From assembly GCA_963669155.1 (NCBI GenBank), contig OZ022587.1, positions 21,441,426-21,505,425 of the forward strand: a stretch of DNA of 64,000 bases, written 5' to 3'. The notes beneath the pieces are model-generated. The model had not been told where the DNA came from. It saw nothing but the letters and a program-made list of their open reading frames with translations, and made no database searches. This document shows, in pieces, positions 1 to 10,935 of this stretch. Origin of the DNA: Arbacia lixula. Lineage: Eukaryota; Echinodermata; Echinoidea; Arbacioida; Arbaciidae. Each line of letters starts with the position of its first letter. Position 1 is the first letter of the stretch. The position numbers and the translations under genes are program-made.

Positions 1-600
1 GCTTTCATTCCTCATATCCACCCCTCATTAAAGGTAATTTATCCCTTTTGAATTGTGTAAATATGACATAAATTGGAGGATTATACTTTCCTCACAATAT
101 TACAACTAGAAACTGTTTCTTAAGTGGAATTGTGGAACTGAGAGGTTTTAAACCCATATCAGGTGCATGTACTGTACTGTCACACACACTTATTTGAAGT
201 CTCTAACGTGATGAGAAGCTGTCGGACCATGTTATTTGCAACTGCATAACCACAAATTCCTACACCTCTCCCCACAGAAGCCAGAGAGTAAGCCCAAAGG
301 CACTCATTATTGAATGGAGTAGCTTTACAGGACATTCATTTACATATAAATGAATGAAATCACACACCCCAGCGAGGCTAATAACCTATGCTATTTGACT
401 CCAGGTATGAGAAAATGGACAGTCGACATACTCTCATTTAAATGTTTCAGTATCATTTACAGTCCAGCTATTTGCTCTTTGCTTTTTAAAACTGCAGATT
501 GGCAGATTTGTTTTTATCATTGTAGTGTTTCATATTTGGAAATTGCATTGTTTATAATGACTGCCCATCTGTGAATTATATGTCCATCATGTTATCTGTG
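1..600. other. AT-rich non-coding DNA, nothing recognised
   Basis: No open reading frame with convincing codon structure, no splice-bounded exon and no repeat family was recognised here. A 74-codon ORF on the + strand has no domain signature. Confidence 0.5.
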
Positions 601-1125
601 CTGAAGTTTGGAGGTAAAGGTGTTGATAGTAGTGGTGAGAATGGTAGTAGTGTCATAGTGGTGTTGGTGATGGTGGTAAAAGTGATGTTTGTGCTAGTTT
701 GTGCTATTGGTGGTGTAGGTGGGGGTGATTGTGGTTAATGTAGTGGGAGTTATAAGCATAATGGTAGTGATTGGTTGTGGTGGTGACTACTGTGATGATC
801 ATGACAGTGCTGGAGATGTAGCAGTAATGATAGAGGTGATGATGGTGATGGTGATGATGGTAATGATGTTGGTGATGGTGATGGTGATGGTAGTGATTGT
901 GATGGTAATAGTGATGATGATGATGGTGGTGGTGATGGTGGTGGTGGTGGTGGTGGTGGTGGTGGTGGTGGTGGTGGTGGTGGTGGTGGTGGTGGTGGTT
1001 GTGGTGGTGGTGGTGGTGGTGGTGGTGGTGGTGGTGGTGGTGGTGGTGGTGGTGGTGGTGATGGTGAAAGTAATGGTAGTGATGGTGATGGTTGTACTGA
1101 TAGTGGTGGTGGTGGTGACAGTGAT
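601..1125 (+). repeat. (TGG)n/(TGA)n trinucleotide array
   Basis: A degenerate TGG/TGA/TAG array builds into a nearly pure (TGG)n core at about 937-1060, broken once near 999, and then decays again. The graded edges look like ordinary slippage growth and decay. It produces a long valine/methionine ORF that I do not regard as a gene. The G-rich strand could in principle form G-quadruplex-like structures. Confidence 0.95.
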
Positions 1126-1129
1126 GGTA

Positions 1130-4100
1130 GTTTTTTTAAACCCTGTTGTAAATATATATGTTTGTTGTTAACAAAAACAGAAAGTTAAAAAATGTGACAA
1201 GTAGAAGAATCTAAAAAAACAAAGAAAAAGTACTATTTTTTTCCTTACGTCAATCTTTATTTACAGCTTTAATGTCTCTTGATTTTTTCTGCAAATAGGG
1301 TATCTGCATCATGTATAGATATGCTGACTAGAAAGGGTCTCCTCTTTTCCCCAAATAAAAATAAAAACATCATCACCTTGTGCATCAGTTAGCCAAAGTG
1401 CACACTGAGGTGAAGAGAGATCTAACATTTAATCAGATTACTTTCACACCTAATATTTGCTTTTTAACCTTTTTTACATCATAGTTTGAATGGGTTAGCT
1501 GAGCCGTCCTAATGGGTTGATTAATGAGATATGGGGCATATGTAATAACCTCTCTGGTATATCTCAAGAGAGGGCAGCATATATCCTAGTCATACAGCAA
1601 AAATAATATTAAATGCTGTTTGTCAAATTGCTGAATATCTCTGAGTATCTTCTACTGCTGCTAGTTCTTGTTTTTCCTCTCCTTCTGCTTATCTATCTTC
1701 TCTTCTAACCTTTCTCTCATCTGTCTTTTTATATGTCATGATGTCGCTATTGTTAATACCCCCACTTTGCCTTTCTGATTCGCGCTCCCCTGAACTCTGT
1801 CAGACTGTCTTTGTTTACCAGTAGTTTCCTTTTAACTATTCTTCTGCCAAAACCCCATACTGAACTATGATAATGTTACATATTACTAGTGTCAGAAATG
1901 CCTCAAAGGAGCATAAATATGATATAATGATTTGATAAAAATAGAATGATATAATAATTTGTCTCTGTTTTTTTTTTTGTCTGTCGTAGTGGCGATATTC
2001 TTTTCTCTTTCTTATCTCACTCCTCTGTCCATCCTCCTTTGTTTTTCAATCTCTCTTTCTCATCCTCCTTTACTTTTAATTGCCTTTTTTCCTTGTGTTC
2101 TCTCTAAACCCTGCTCAATCCGTACCCCACCTTGAGACAAACGCCCCATCTTTCTATCACTTTCCCTCTGTCTTTATTCTTCATCTTTCTCTTTGAAACA
2201 TTTGAGGATCCACAACAGAACCTTTATTTAGAGTCGAACATCGATGTTTGATTACAGTCCGAATGAAACTAATTAGTTCATCCTTAGTGAGTATGCATGA
2301 TTGTTGAGCAAAAACTTGTATCTATGAGTGTTTTCTTTCCTTTTTGTGAATGGCCACAATGAAAAGTGGGATTTGAATCCTAATCCTATTTCCATATATT
2401 ATTGGCTGTGTCTCTCTTCTCCCCTCTCAGCTTCTTCTTCCCCTTAATCATCCTGTATCTCTTTTTCTTCTTTCCATCTCCATCCTCATCCTCTGCTCCC
2501 ATCCTTCTCATGTTTCCATCTCCTATTCAATACTAGCCTTTATGAAGGTTACATATATATTTCTATGTATCTATTTGTATCTCTCTTTCTCTCATTCCTT
2601 GTCTATCTATACTATCTGCTCCCATCCCTCTCATCTCGCTGTCTTTTCATCTCAAATTCAGTCTCGATCCACAGATTAACACAGGGGCATACATAGACAT
2701 ATGATTAACTAAACTACCCCCTCTACTGCCCGTGGACATGAAATGATACTTTATGCAAAAATCAATGTAAGATTGTATTACCAGTTTGCTGCATATATAG
2801 ACAGGTTGCTTGAGCCCAATATGAGTGCATTATGAACAACTAAGATGGGCTTACCCCATTACAAGACAAATTATGTATGGTTTTATGCATGGTAATGAGG
2901 AAGTTTAAAGTGGAATAAAACCATGATAAGCATTGATGATAAAGCATTGATGAAACAAAATCAAAATGAAATCAGAGAATGAGTTGGCAAATGTCATTCT
3001 TATTATAAAGAATTAATTTTTAATAAGATATTAACGCAGCATTGACAAGTGATGGTGAACTTGGTATTGTCTTGTTCATGTTTAGCAGTGTACATAAGAA
3101 CACTGAACAAAATGTAGTATGTCATGTGGACCAACAGCAAGTTCGCATAAACAGGGTTCTGTAGTCCTTTAAGGTTAACAGAGATGTCCATAAATTAACT
3201 ACAATCTAGAAATATATTACAATAATTATAAGAACTCATGAAACATTGACATGAAATATCACTTCTGGAACACAAACTTGAGATGATTAACAATGAACAA
3301 ACATATGTTGAGCTCTCATACTGCAAGAGGAGGACGATAGAGTTGACCAAATCTAATCTGAGCCAATGTTTGAAGAAAAAGGGGAATAAAAAGTTATATA
3401 TTGGAAAAATGATATATTATATTTCACTTGCACACAAGGTAGATGGATATCATTCTTTTCATTGTTGCCTGACCAGTGTCTACGCGGCCTGTATGTGAGA
3501 GGGAATGTACAGAACTTTACAACATGCCTCTACATGCAGTTGATGTCATAATACACAAACACACACACAGTGCATCCTTTCATACATGCACTCTATCAAG
3601 TGTGTGTTTTTTAGACCTCTGATTGGCTGTTGTACATGTGTATGCGCACATGAATGTGGCTCTCTGACTGGACAAAGGCTGGGGATAGATTCAACCAATG
3701 GGAGCAAGCCTCACCAGTAGCTGTGCTGTAATTGGCAGGGGAAGTCACTGGAGTGCTACATGTGCCCTGCAATGGGGGTGTGAGTAGGTGAGATGTTGTG
3801 AGGGACAGTGGCAAGGATACATGTCCTGTATCAGATACTATGCAGCGTGTGTGTGTGTTAGAGAATGCAGCCGTGAAATAAAAGAGCTCTTATGTAGGAT
3901 TGCAAAGAGTGTCTTGTAGTTTACCTGAGCTCCTGTGTGGATGTAATGATGTGAAAATGGAAGAAATAGGAAGAGCCAAGACAGAATGAAAGGAATGACA
4001 TTTTCAAACAATTTTTGTTAGTGTTTCAGGTGATATAATCAAAAGGGAAGTGTATCCTGTTTGCAGATAAGATCAAATATTGATGCACATTACAGTAAGC

Positions 4101-5070
4101 ACTAGTTCACCGTACAGGTCTATTTTGTAAATCATATTACGGATCAACAATGATGTAGAATCCAATTCAGAAACCTTTAACTTTGTATTTTGATATGTAA
4201 TCAGCCTGAGCTTCCTCTTCAAGTTCAAGGTTCAGTTGAAGTTATCCATGTAATCTCGGTATAAAATGTCACATCAAACGGGCAGAATTTCACATTTTCT
4301 TGGCAGCTAAATAAACACATGACACCACCTTCTTCTCTTCAATTTAACACCCATTATAAGAGTTATTGATTTGACATCGGGTTACATGACATATATAAAA
4401 TATATGAGGATGGACTTTATGTAGAATGTATTATTTCTGTATTGCTTTCAAAGTTGTACATGTATTGTTTAAACTCTGTATGTTGCAGGCAAGGTAATTT
4501 AAGTAATTTGACACCTATAAATAACTATGTGTTATTTGCTTCCTTCCGACACAATGCTGCAAATGCAACTAAGACTGAATATAGAGGCTAAACATACTTC
4601 CCTTCCCTATCTTACTTATAAGGCTAGTCTGTCTGTTCAGACTTGATTGTAGTGTATAAAAACAGCCCACAACCTAGATCGTTAGGAATTAATTAAGTCT
4701 GTCAGTGTCATGTGTATATTTCTTCACCAGCAATGCACGCATAGACCAGTATGGCACAGATTAAATCCAAGTGTCTATGCAGTGTTTTGATAAACTAGCC
4801 TCTAGCTTGCATGCACATACCCATGGCCTTTGTATAGTGCATGCAGTAGAGTCTGCATTATAAGACTACAATAGGCCATGTGCTGTAGCTGCTTAAGACA
4901 AGGTATTTTGACACAGTGAGGGAGATTGGAAAAGTCTTCACTCAATATTGCATTTAAGTGTCAAATTAGAGTCTGTTCTTTCAGACTAGCTAGCCTCCTC
5001 TTGCCTTCTTGACTTGTCAAGTCGATTGCCGAACGCTGAGCGTGCTTCAGTCAGAAAAGCGTGTAGATGT
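1130..5070. other. Gene-free AT-rich stretch
   Basis: About 4 kb with no supported exon. It contains weak pyrimidine-rich runs (1660-2200 and 2400-2650), short AC runs near 3550 and 3850, and otherwise unique-looking AT-rich DNA. Short ORFs on both strands lack domain signatures. CCAAT-like motifs occur in both orientations around 3620-3700, but nothing else there marks a promoter. Confidence 0.5.
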
Positions 5071-5073
5071 CAT

Positions 5074-5108
5074 GGGGGTTCCCCTTGTCAACTAGGAGGG
5101 GAACCCCC
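5074..5108. other. Perfect 12-bp hairpin with NF-kappaB-like arms
   Basis: GGGGGTTCCCCT at 5074-5085 is the exact reverse complement of AGGGGAACCCCC at 5097-5108, leaving an 11-nt loop. Each arm contains a sequence fitting the GGGRNYYYCC NF-kappaB/Rel consensus. The stem is seen directly. A regulatory role is only an inference, and it could equally be part of a degenerate transposon. Confidence 0.55.
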
Positions 5109-5194
5109 AGTAGACCACACCCAAACATCCTGAAAAGTACACATTCAAATGTGCCCCATTTCACATGCAGGAATTTTTTCCTGTTCTTGCAGCA

Positions 5195-5600
5195 AAAGAC
5201 AAACATTCATGAGGTTATTTTTATTTATCCAGCGGAAGCTATCACCCACATTCCCTCGTCTACGTCCAACTTTTTAACCGGTTGTTCATGGTTAGTTCTA
5301 GATCTAAGATGTCAACATCTGCGATAAGACTGCAGTAATCGAATGGGTGTGGCTTAACCCTTTCTTTACTGAGCTTGCATATATGTGGGCTGCCTTTTAT
5401 CCACTCAGATACTGAGCACTCTGACTCGGGCGTAATCTGCAATACCCACAAAAATGTGAATAAACTTGAAATTCCTTACAGGGCGCAGTTAAGCCAGACC
5501 CTTTTGTTTACTACAGTTCTATGGCAAATTTTAGCATCCTTCTTGGACCAGGGTTCACAAAGCCCAAAATTCTAACCAGAGCAATGTTTCCATGTTGTCG
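5195..5600 (+). repeat. Dispersed repeat, copy 1
   Basis: This segment matches two separate blocks further along: about 5200-5280 matches 8822-8900, and about 5391-5590 matches 9582-9752. Shared landmarks are the phrase ending CACCCACATTCCCTCG in the first block, and GATACTGA plus the ACCAGG...AAGCC stretch in the second. Homology is clear by eye but diverged. No coding potential is apparent. It may be a decayed SINE or DNA transposon. Confidence 0.6.
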
Positions 5601-5623
5601 TGGCTTGAACCGTTAACTAGAAA

Positions 5624-5691
5624 GAGCTTGCGTGGTTAAGTCGCTGCCCAGTAAGCAGTATTTTGCACGTTCAAATCCTGTCTGGTTCCAA
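5624..5691 (+). repeat. tRNA-like SINE head with RNA pol III boxes
   Basis: The segment has a tRNA-like layout. An A-box-like stretch containing GTGGTTAAGTCGCTG (about 5631-5646) is followed about 25 nt later by GTTCAAATCC at 5669-5678, one change from the B-box GGTTCGAATCC. It then runs into TCTGGTTCCA. There is no well-paired acceptor stem, so an intact tRNA gene is unlikely. A tRNA-derived SINE head next to the dispersed repeat is the best reading. Confidence 0.45.
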
Positions 5692-6027
5692 GATTTTTGT
5701 CTGACTTGTTTTTCGTTCATTTACAGGATGGAGCACGCTATCAGGTAGAGTTAAACTCATGTATTCTTTGTTTGCTGACAGTTGATAGCTTGGCTTCCCA
5801 CATCAAAGAGGCAGGGAGGGGGTGGAGTGTCTGTGCTTCTGTTGGTTTGTCTGTCTAGCTGTCCCTATAATTATGCATGTGGGGTGAGGATGGGGGCCAG
5901 CCATGGAATATTGAAGAAAACATTGTGACTGAGTGGAAAAATTAACCCTTTGTTTGCCCGATGAACTAACGCTCTATATGATGTGTTTGTTCTACTCTTG
6001 CAGAAATGCTTACATAGTGCATAACAA

Positions 6028-6401
6028 GTTAAAGGGCATATACTGTACTGGGAAGGCAAAAAAACCTTCAAAAGGTAACTCTTAGCAATCCTCTTGCCAA
6101 TGGTCTTAAATTCATCTATTGTCCATTTTAGAAGCTTGCTGAAAGTTATTTGCCCTCCACATTTGGAGTAATGAGTGATTAATTAACAAATCAAAAAAAT
6201 GTTTGGCCCGAACATTTTGAGGATTAAATCATTAATCATTAATCATTAATTACTCCAAATGTGGATCATTTGAGGGAAAATAACTTTCAGCAAGCTTCTA
6301 AAATGGACAATACATGAATTTAAGACCATTGGCAAGAGGATTGCTAACAGTTACCTTTTGAAGATTTTTTTGCCTTCCCAGTATAGTATATGCCCTTTAA
6401 C
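6028..6401. mobile_element. Fold-back element with ~160-bp inverted arms
   Basis: The left arm, starting GTTAAAGGGCATATACTG, is the near-perfect reverse complement of the right arm, ending AGTATATGCCCTTTAAC. The arms are about 160 bp each around a loop of roughly 55 bp rich in ATTAATC. There is no coding capacity. This is the structure of a MITE or fold-back element mobilised in trans. A related, truncated copy lies at 10,936-11,132. Confidence 0.85.
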
Positions 6402-6720
6402 CAGCTGTGTCAGAGGGTTGAATATTCAGCTAATCTTTTGATTCAGAAAGGGCCCTTTCATGAATGAATGAATGAATGAGTGATAGCTCAAGACAGCAGC
6501 TGAGATATATTTAGCATTTCACAATTCTTTCCTCACACATTGAAATGGTAAATGTTCAAGTAGGTTACGCACTCAAACCTCAAGTGTAAATTTCACTGAG
6601 GGAGTTGGTTCTTCTTGATGGGGAATTTCCCTAAAGAGCATCACTGATGTACACATGAACACTGTATGTTGATAGTCTCTTCTATTTTTACATATTGGAG
6701 GTAATTCTTGTGAGAAAAGG

Positions 6721-6980
6721 TGGGAGAGAGAGGAAGAGAGAGAGAGAGTGAGAGAGAGAGAGAGAGAGAGAGATTGGGGGGGGGGGGGAGAGAAGGAGGG
6801 AGGGAGGACAGGAGAGAGAGGGAGAATGAGAGATAGATAGAGAGAGGGGGAAGAAAGAATGACAGAGGTTGAGGATGAAATAGATACAGAGAAAGAGGTG
6901 AAACAACAGAACAAGAAAAGAACATCAATAGAGGGAGAGAGAGAGAGATGGGGAAAAAGAGACAAACAAACAAACATACA

Positions 6981-7010
<30 letters not shown>
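6721..7010 (+). repeat. (GA)n, poly-G and (ACAT)n compound microsatellites
   Basis: GA-rich repeats from about 6721 to 6774 pass into a run of about ten G at 6777-6788, then purine-rich imperfect repeat, then (ACAT)n at about 6972-7008. ORFs here encode only Ser/Leu or Glu/Arg runs and are translation artefacts. Confidence 0.95.
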
Positions 7011-7011
<1 letters not shown>

Positions 7012-7380
7012 GTGCAGACAGAGAGCAGGAGAAAGGGCAATGAGAAAGAGGAAGTGAGAGGAATGGAAAGTGAGGACATTTGGAGGAGAAGCGAGATGAA
7101 GAGGCAGCTTGTGAAGAGGGGAGTCGAAAGAGGAGATCAACTCAAAAGCAAAGTACAGAGAAGGGGAGCAATAACAAAGAAAGGAATATAAGGTATATAT
7201 GAGCAAGAATGAAGTTCTTGTTTCTTCTTTGTATCGCCTTTTATATGATATCCTTTACATGCTTGTTCCTCCTTTTGTTCATCTTTCTCTCTCTTCTCTT
7301 ATTTCTTCTCATACATATTATCTATCATTTTTGTCTCGCCCACCGGAGGTGAAGGCGAGACTAAGGGATCCAAATGGCAT

Positions 7381-7448
7381 CCGTCCGTCGTCCGTCCGTC
7401 CGTCGTCCGTCCGTCCGTCGTCCGTCCGTCGTCCGTCCGTCGTCCGTC
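7381..7448 (+). repeat. CCGTCCGTCGT minisatellite
   Basis: Short tandem array of CGTC/CCGT units just inside the left end of the transposon. It is CpG-dense compared with the surrounding AT-rich DNA. Confidence 0.9.
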
Positions 7449-7643
7449 ACAAATGTTAAAGTTTACCTGCAAGACTCTCTTATGATCCATAACTTGGCAA
7501 CTGTTACAGCAATGGCAGCCACACTTGGTTGATAGAAGCACTAGGGGTATCTTCATGTTATGGTGTTGTCAGAGGTTATGTGATGTCAAAGGTCATTTGA
7601 GGTCATATATTAAAGAGTATGTGCAGGACCCTCTTTTTCTATG

Positions 7644-8440
7644 TTAAAGTTTACCTGCAAGACTCTCTTTTGACAAATAACTTCACATAGGTTGCTTGGA
7701 TTACAACCTAACTTGGGTCATAGATGCACTGGGGGTATCTTCATGTTATGGTACCGTTGGAGGTCACAGGATAAGGTCAAAGGTCATTTGAGGTCATACG
7801 TTAAAGTTTACCTGCAAGACTCTCTTTTGACAAATAACTTCATATGGGTTGCTTGGATTACAACCTAACTTGGGTCATAGATGCACTGGGGGTACCTTCA
7901 TGTTATGGTACCGTTGGAGGTCACAGGATAAGGTCAAAGGTCATTTGAGGTCATACGTTAAAGTTTACCTGCAAGACTCTCTTTTGACAAATAACTTCAC
8001 ATGGGTTGCTTGGATTACAACCTAACTTGGGTCATAGATGCACTGGGGGTACCTTCATGTTATGGTGCCGTTGGAGGTCACAGGATAAGGTCAAAGGTCA
8101 TTTGAGGTCATACGTTAAAGTTTACCTGCAAGACTCTCTTTTGACAAATAACTTCATATGGGTTGCTTGGATTACAACCTAACTTGGGTCATAGATGCAC
8201 TGGGGGTACCTTCATGTTATGGTACCGTTGGAGGTCACAGGATAAGGTCAAAGGTCATTTGAGGTCATACGTTAAAGTTTACCTGCAAGACTCTCTTTTG
8301 ACAAATAACTTCACATAGGTTGCTTGGATTACAACCTAACTTGGGTCATAGATGCACTGGGGGTATCTTCATGTTATGGTACCGTTGGAGGTCACAGGAT
8401 AAGGTCAAAGGTCATTTGAGGTCATACGTTAAAGTTTACT
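7644..8440 (+). repeat. 157-bp tandem array, five units plus partial
   Basis: The phrase TTAAAGTTTACCTGCAAGA recurs at 7644, 7801, 7958, 8115 and 8272, an exact 157-bp step each time. A final truncated, slightly altered copy starts at 8429. A more diverged unit begins at 7456, 188 bp before the first regular one. Adjacent units differ by only a few substitutions (for example CACATAGG versus CATATGGG), so the array is recent or homogenised. Confidence 0.95.
7761..8424 (+). promoter_or_regulatory. Array of AGGTCA half-sites (DR1 + DR4)
   Basis: Each of five 157-bp units carries four direct AGGTCA half-sites. In the first unit they lie at 7761-7766, 7774-7779, 7781-7786 and 7791-7796. The middle pair is spaced by one base (DR1) and the last pair by four (DR4). 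DR1 is the classic HNF4, RXR and COUP-TF type arrangement and DR4 a thyroid-hormone or LXR type, from established knowledge of nuclear receptors. The pattern repeats at +157, +314, +471 and +628, giving 20 half-sites. Binding in vivo is inference. Confidence 0.5.
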
Positions 8441-8821
8441 TGCAAGACTCTCTTATCACACATAACTCATCACATGGGAGTAGATAGAGGAAGTAGCATT
8501 GCGTGAAATAGCCCTTCTCATTTATGGAATGTTACATTCTATGGCAGATATTTCACAATCAGCCAGGGATACAATTCTTTTGCGTAGCAACAGAGATCGC
8601 GATATTTCTGGTTATTTTCGCAAGTGGGCGAGACACAATATTGCTAATGCCTTGTCTTTTCTTCCTTCTCCTCATCCTCTCACTGCTCTATCTCACCATT
8701 CTTTATACATCCACACTCCTCTCCATGCTCATCACTCAGTTTTTCTTTTTTTGAGGATAATTGTGAGCCCCAACGAACACTTCCCATCCCGCAGCCCAAG
8801 GCATTGCCCTTACTGTCACTA

Positions 8822-8905
8822 AAACATTCATTAGGTTATTTTTACTTATGCAGCTGAAATTATCACCCACATTCCCTCGCCTCGCAGCCAATTCATTCCA
8901 CTTGT
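8822..8905 (+). repeat. Dispersed repeat, copy 2, first block
   Basis: Matches 5195-5280, sharing ACATTCAT.AGGTTATTTTTA and CACCCACATTCCCTCG. It starts about 190 bp after the end of the transposon at 8635. The copy is interrupted by about 675 bp before its second block. Confidence 0.6.
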
Positions 8906-9580
8906 TACTCTAACGGTGATATTATGTGTTGCTATTTGAAACATTCGGCTTGTAAATTTCCCACAAAGTCAACCCTCAAGGTGTGTGTGGTAACCATAAT
9001 GCAATACTTGGTCTGGGTTTGGGCTGGAGTTTGATGTGGGTTTTTCTGGGAGAATGCCATAGTGAGCAGTATGTTATAATTTCTTTTTTAACTTGCACAC
9101 TGTACTTAATCCTTCTACTTCTCTTCTCTGTGAGGCAGGGGATTACATAACAATTCTATAAGATAGAGCAAATGTCATATTTAACAATACATAATAGGTG
9201 TACAGTACGTAACTTAGTATCTAAAAGGTATTAAATATAGAAATAGCAATATTTCTACACACATTTGAAAAAGTAATGTATGATTGGTTAGCATTGGAAG
9301 TGAACAATGGGATATATGTACTATAAACAAATCAAGAGAGAATATAACTGTGAAATTATAATCATACCTGTGGTAGAGCTAAGGTAGGATTAAAATATGT
9401 TCTTTCATCAGGTTGAAGATACCCGCAACATGCTCTGTAAGTGTTTCAGAAATGCCATACAGATATCAACAGACATGGAGAAGAATACAGTAATATTGAT
9501 GACAGTGTTGAAAATGTACACATTCTCTATTAGGCTGTGTGTGTGTCATACCATTTTGTATCAACCTGTTCTATTAGTGG
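8906..9580. other. Non-coding DNA splitting dispersed repeat copy 2
   Basis: About 675 bp that has only about 100 bp of counterpart in copy 1. No inverted ends or coding region were recognised, so whether this is an insertion here or a deletion in copy 1 is open. Confidence 0.35.
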
Positions 9581-9581
9581 G

Positions 9582-9752
9582 CTGGCTTTTCTCTACTGAG
9601 ATACTGAAAAGCGTGACTTCCGAGTTAGCCGCTGTACTGCAAATAAGCAACAGGATATGAATAAATTTAAATTTAAGTTCCATGCCAATTGTTGACATCC
9701 TTACTGTACCAGGATTTATGAAGCCAGAAAATCTAGTTGTGAGCAACGGGTT
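9582..9752 (+). repeat. Dispersed repeat, copy 2, second block
   Basis: Aligns by eye with 5391-5590. Both share GTGGGCTG.CTTTT, GAGATACTGA or CAGATACTGA, a GACATCC/TAGCATCC block, and ACCAGG followed by AAGCC. Confidence 0.55.
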
Positions 9753-10435
9753 AGAAAGTGGATATACTAATTCCTATGTTGATGTTGATTTTTCCCCACT
9801 GGATGGTGGGATGTAGGGACGATTTGTAACGTTTATATAATTTCAAAGAAAATCATTGTTTTCTGTGTGATTTATATTTGGAAACAATTGTGTACTCTCC
9901 CATTCATCAGTGACTCAGCACTTTAATGACATTCATGACTGGAAAGCTAGACGGAGACCGCATACTGTGCTGGTTGACTTAGCAGAAAATTAGAAGTTCT
10001 ACCTGTCTTTGGGCAAAAAAAATTACATGAAACTACTTTAAAAGGCCTTGAAAAACCTGACTGCTATGGTTCTTTCCTTAATGGAATGCAAAGAATCCAA
10101 TGAAGCAGGTGTAAATTCACAGCGGGGAGTGGCTAAGGAGACGTCTTATTCTTCTTTGTGACAAATGCCTTAGTCAGACGGTCTCCTCGCAAGACATTTA
10201 CATCAGAAATTCACTAAATGTGAGGGTTTTTTAGTCAAAATGAAGTAGGAATACTAAATGCATTGCAGCCAGCTATATTTCAATTTGAGTGAGCAATGAT
10301 TTAGTTTTTAAAGGAATGGTTGGTATTCATTATTAGATTGTATTACTAATTGCCTCTCTATGGACATCACATGCATGATTTATCATCACCATTGTAAATG
10401 GCGTAGAATTTCTGTGCATGGACATAGAGCCTCTC

Positions 10436-10840
10436 CTTCACTTCATTTGTCTTTTTATGCATACCTGATGAATATTACATGTTAGAACAAATTTGGGTAT
10501 GCAAAATGTTAACGCTGACATTGAAATATCACACTAACTTCATTTGTCTCTCTCTAGTGTTGATGTACATATTACATGGTAAGAACTAATTTGAGTATGT
10601 GAAAATGTTAAAGCTTATATTGAAATCATCAAATTAACTTCATTTGTTTCTCTCTATACCTGGGGTATGTATAACATAGTAAAAAACTTGTTTGGGTACA
10701 CAAAAATGTTAAAGCTAATATTTCAGTATCACATTAACTTTGTTTGCCTCTCTCTCTCTATATCTCTTCATAATGTATGTATCATGGTAAGAACTAATTT
10801 AGCAAAATATTACAGCTGATATTGAAGTATGACATTAATA
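10436..10840 (+). repeat. Four-copy ~101-bp diverged tandem repeat
   Basis: CTTCATTTG (CTTTGTTTG in the last) begins units at 10,436, 10,538, 10,638 and 10,738, a step of 100-102 bp. Each unit also shares a GGTAAGAACTAATTT-like phrase, an AAAATGTTAAAGCT-like phrase and a terminal ATATTGAA..ATCA. Divergence is substantial, so this is an old local expansion. Confidence 0.85.
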
Positions 10841-10897
10841 CCCCCCACCACCACCACCACCACTACCACCACTACCACTATCACCACCACTACCACC
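10841..10897 (+). repeat. (CCA)n trinucleotide repeat
   Basis: An imperfect CCA/CTA/TCA run directly abuts the end of the 101-bp tandem array. Confidence 0.9.
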
Positions 10898-10935
10898 AAA
10901 AACAACATGTTTCTTTTATGAGATAGTGTGAACTA

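Larger units (their letters stand above)
7332..8635. mobile_element. Non-autonomous DNA transposon with 12-bp TIRs
   Basis: TGTCTCGCCCAC at 7332-7343 and its exact complement GTGGGCGAGACA at 8624-8635 bound a 1304-bp unit. Just inside the left end, GTCTCGCC and GGCGAGAC (7354-7361) form a sub-terminal hairpin. The interior is a CCGTCCGTCGT minisatellite and a 157-bp tandem array, with no transposase. No clean target-site duplication is visible, so the superfamily is unresolved. The termini resemble elements I associate with marine deuterostome genomes, from memory only. Confidence 0.8.

Noticed and set aside
719..1171. 150-codon valine-rich ORF
   Set aside because: It is a translation of the (TGG)n array; no flanking coding sequence or splice sites.
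5624..5691. Functional tRNA gene
   Set aside because: B box is imperfect and the ends do not form an acceptor stem, so only a tRNA-like SINE head is claimed.
5727..5744. 18-nt microexon candidate (DGARYQ) between TTTACAG and CAGGTAGAG
   Set aside because: Donor lacks G at +5 and it directly follows a SINE-like segment; weaker than the 15,122 candidate.
7456..8470. CRISPR-like array
   Set aside because: The 157-bp units are contiguous tandem repeats with no unique spacers, inside a eukaryotic transposon.
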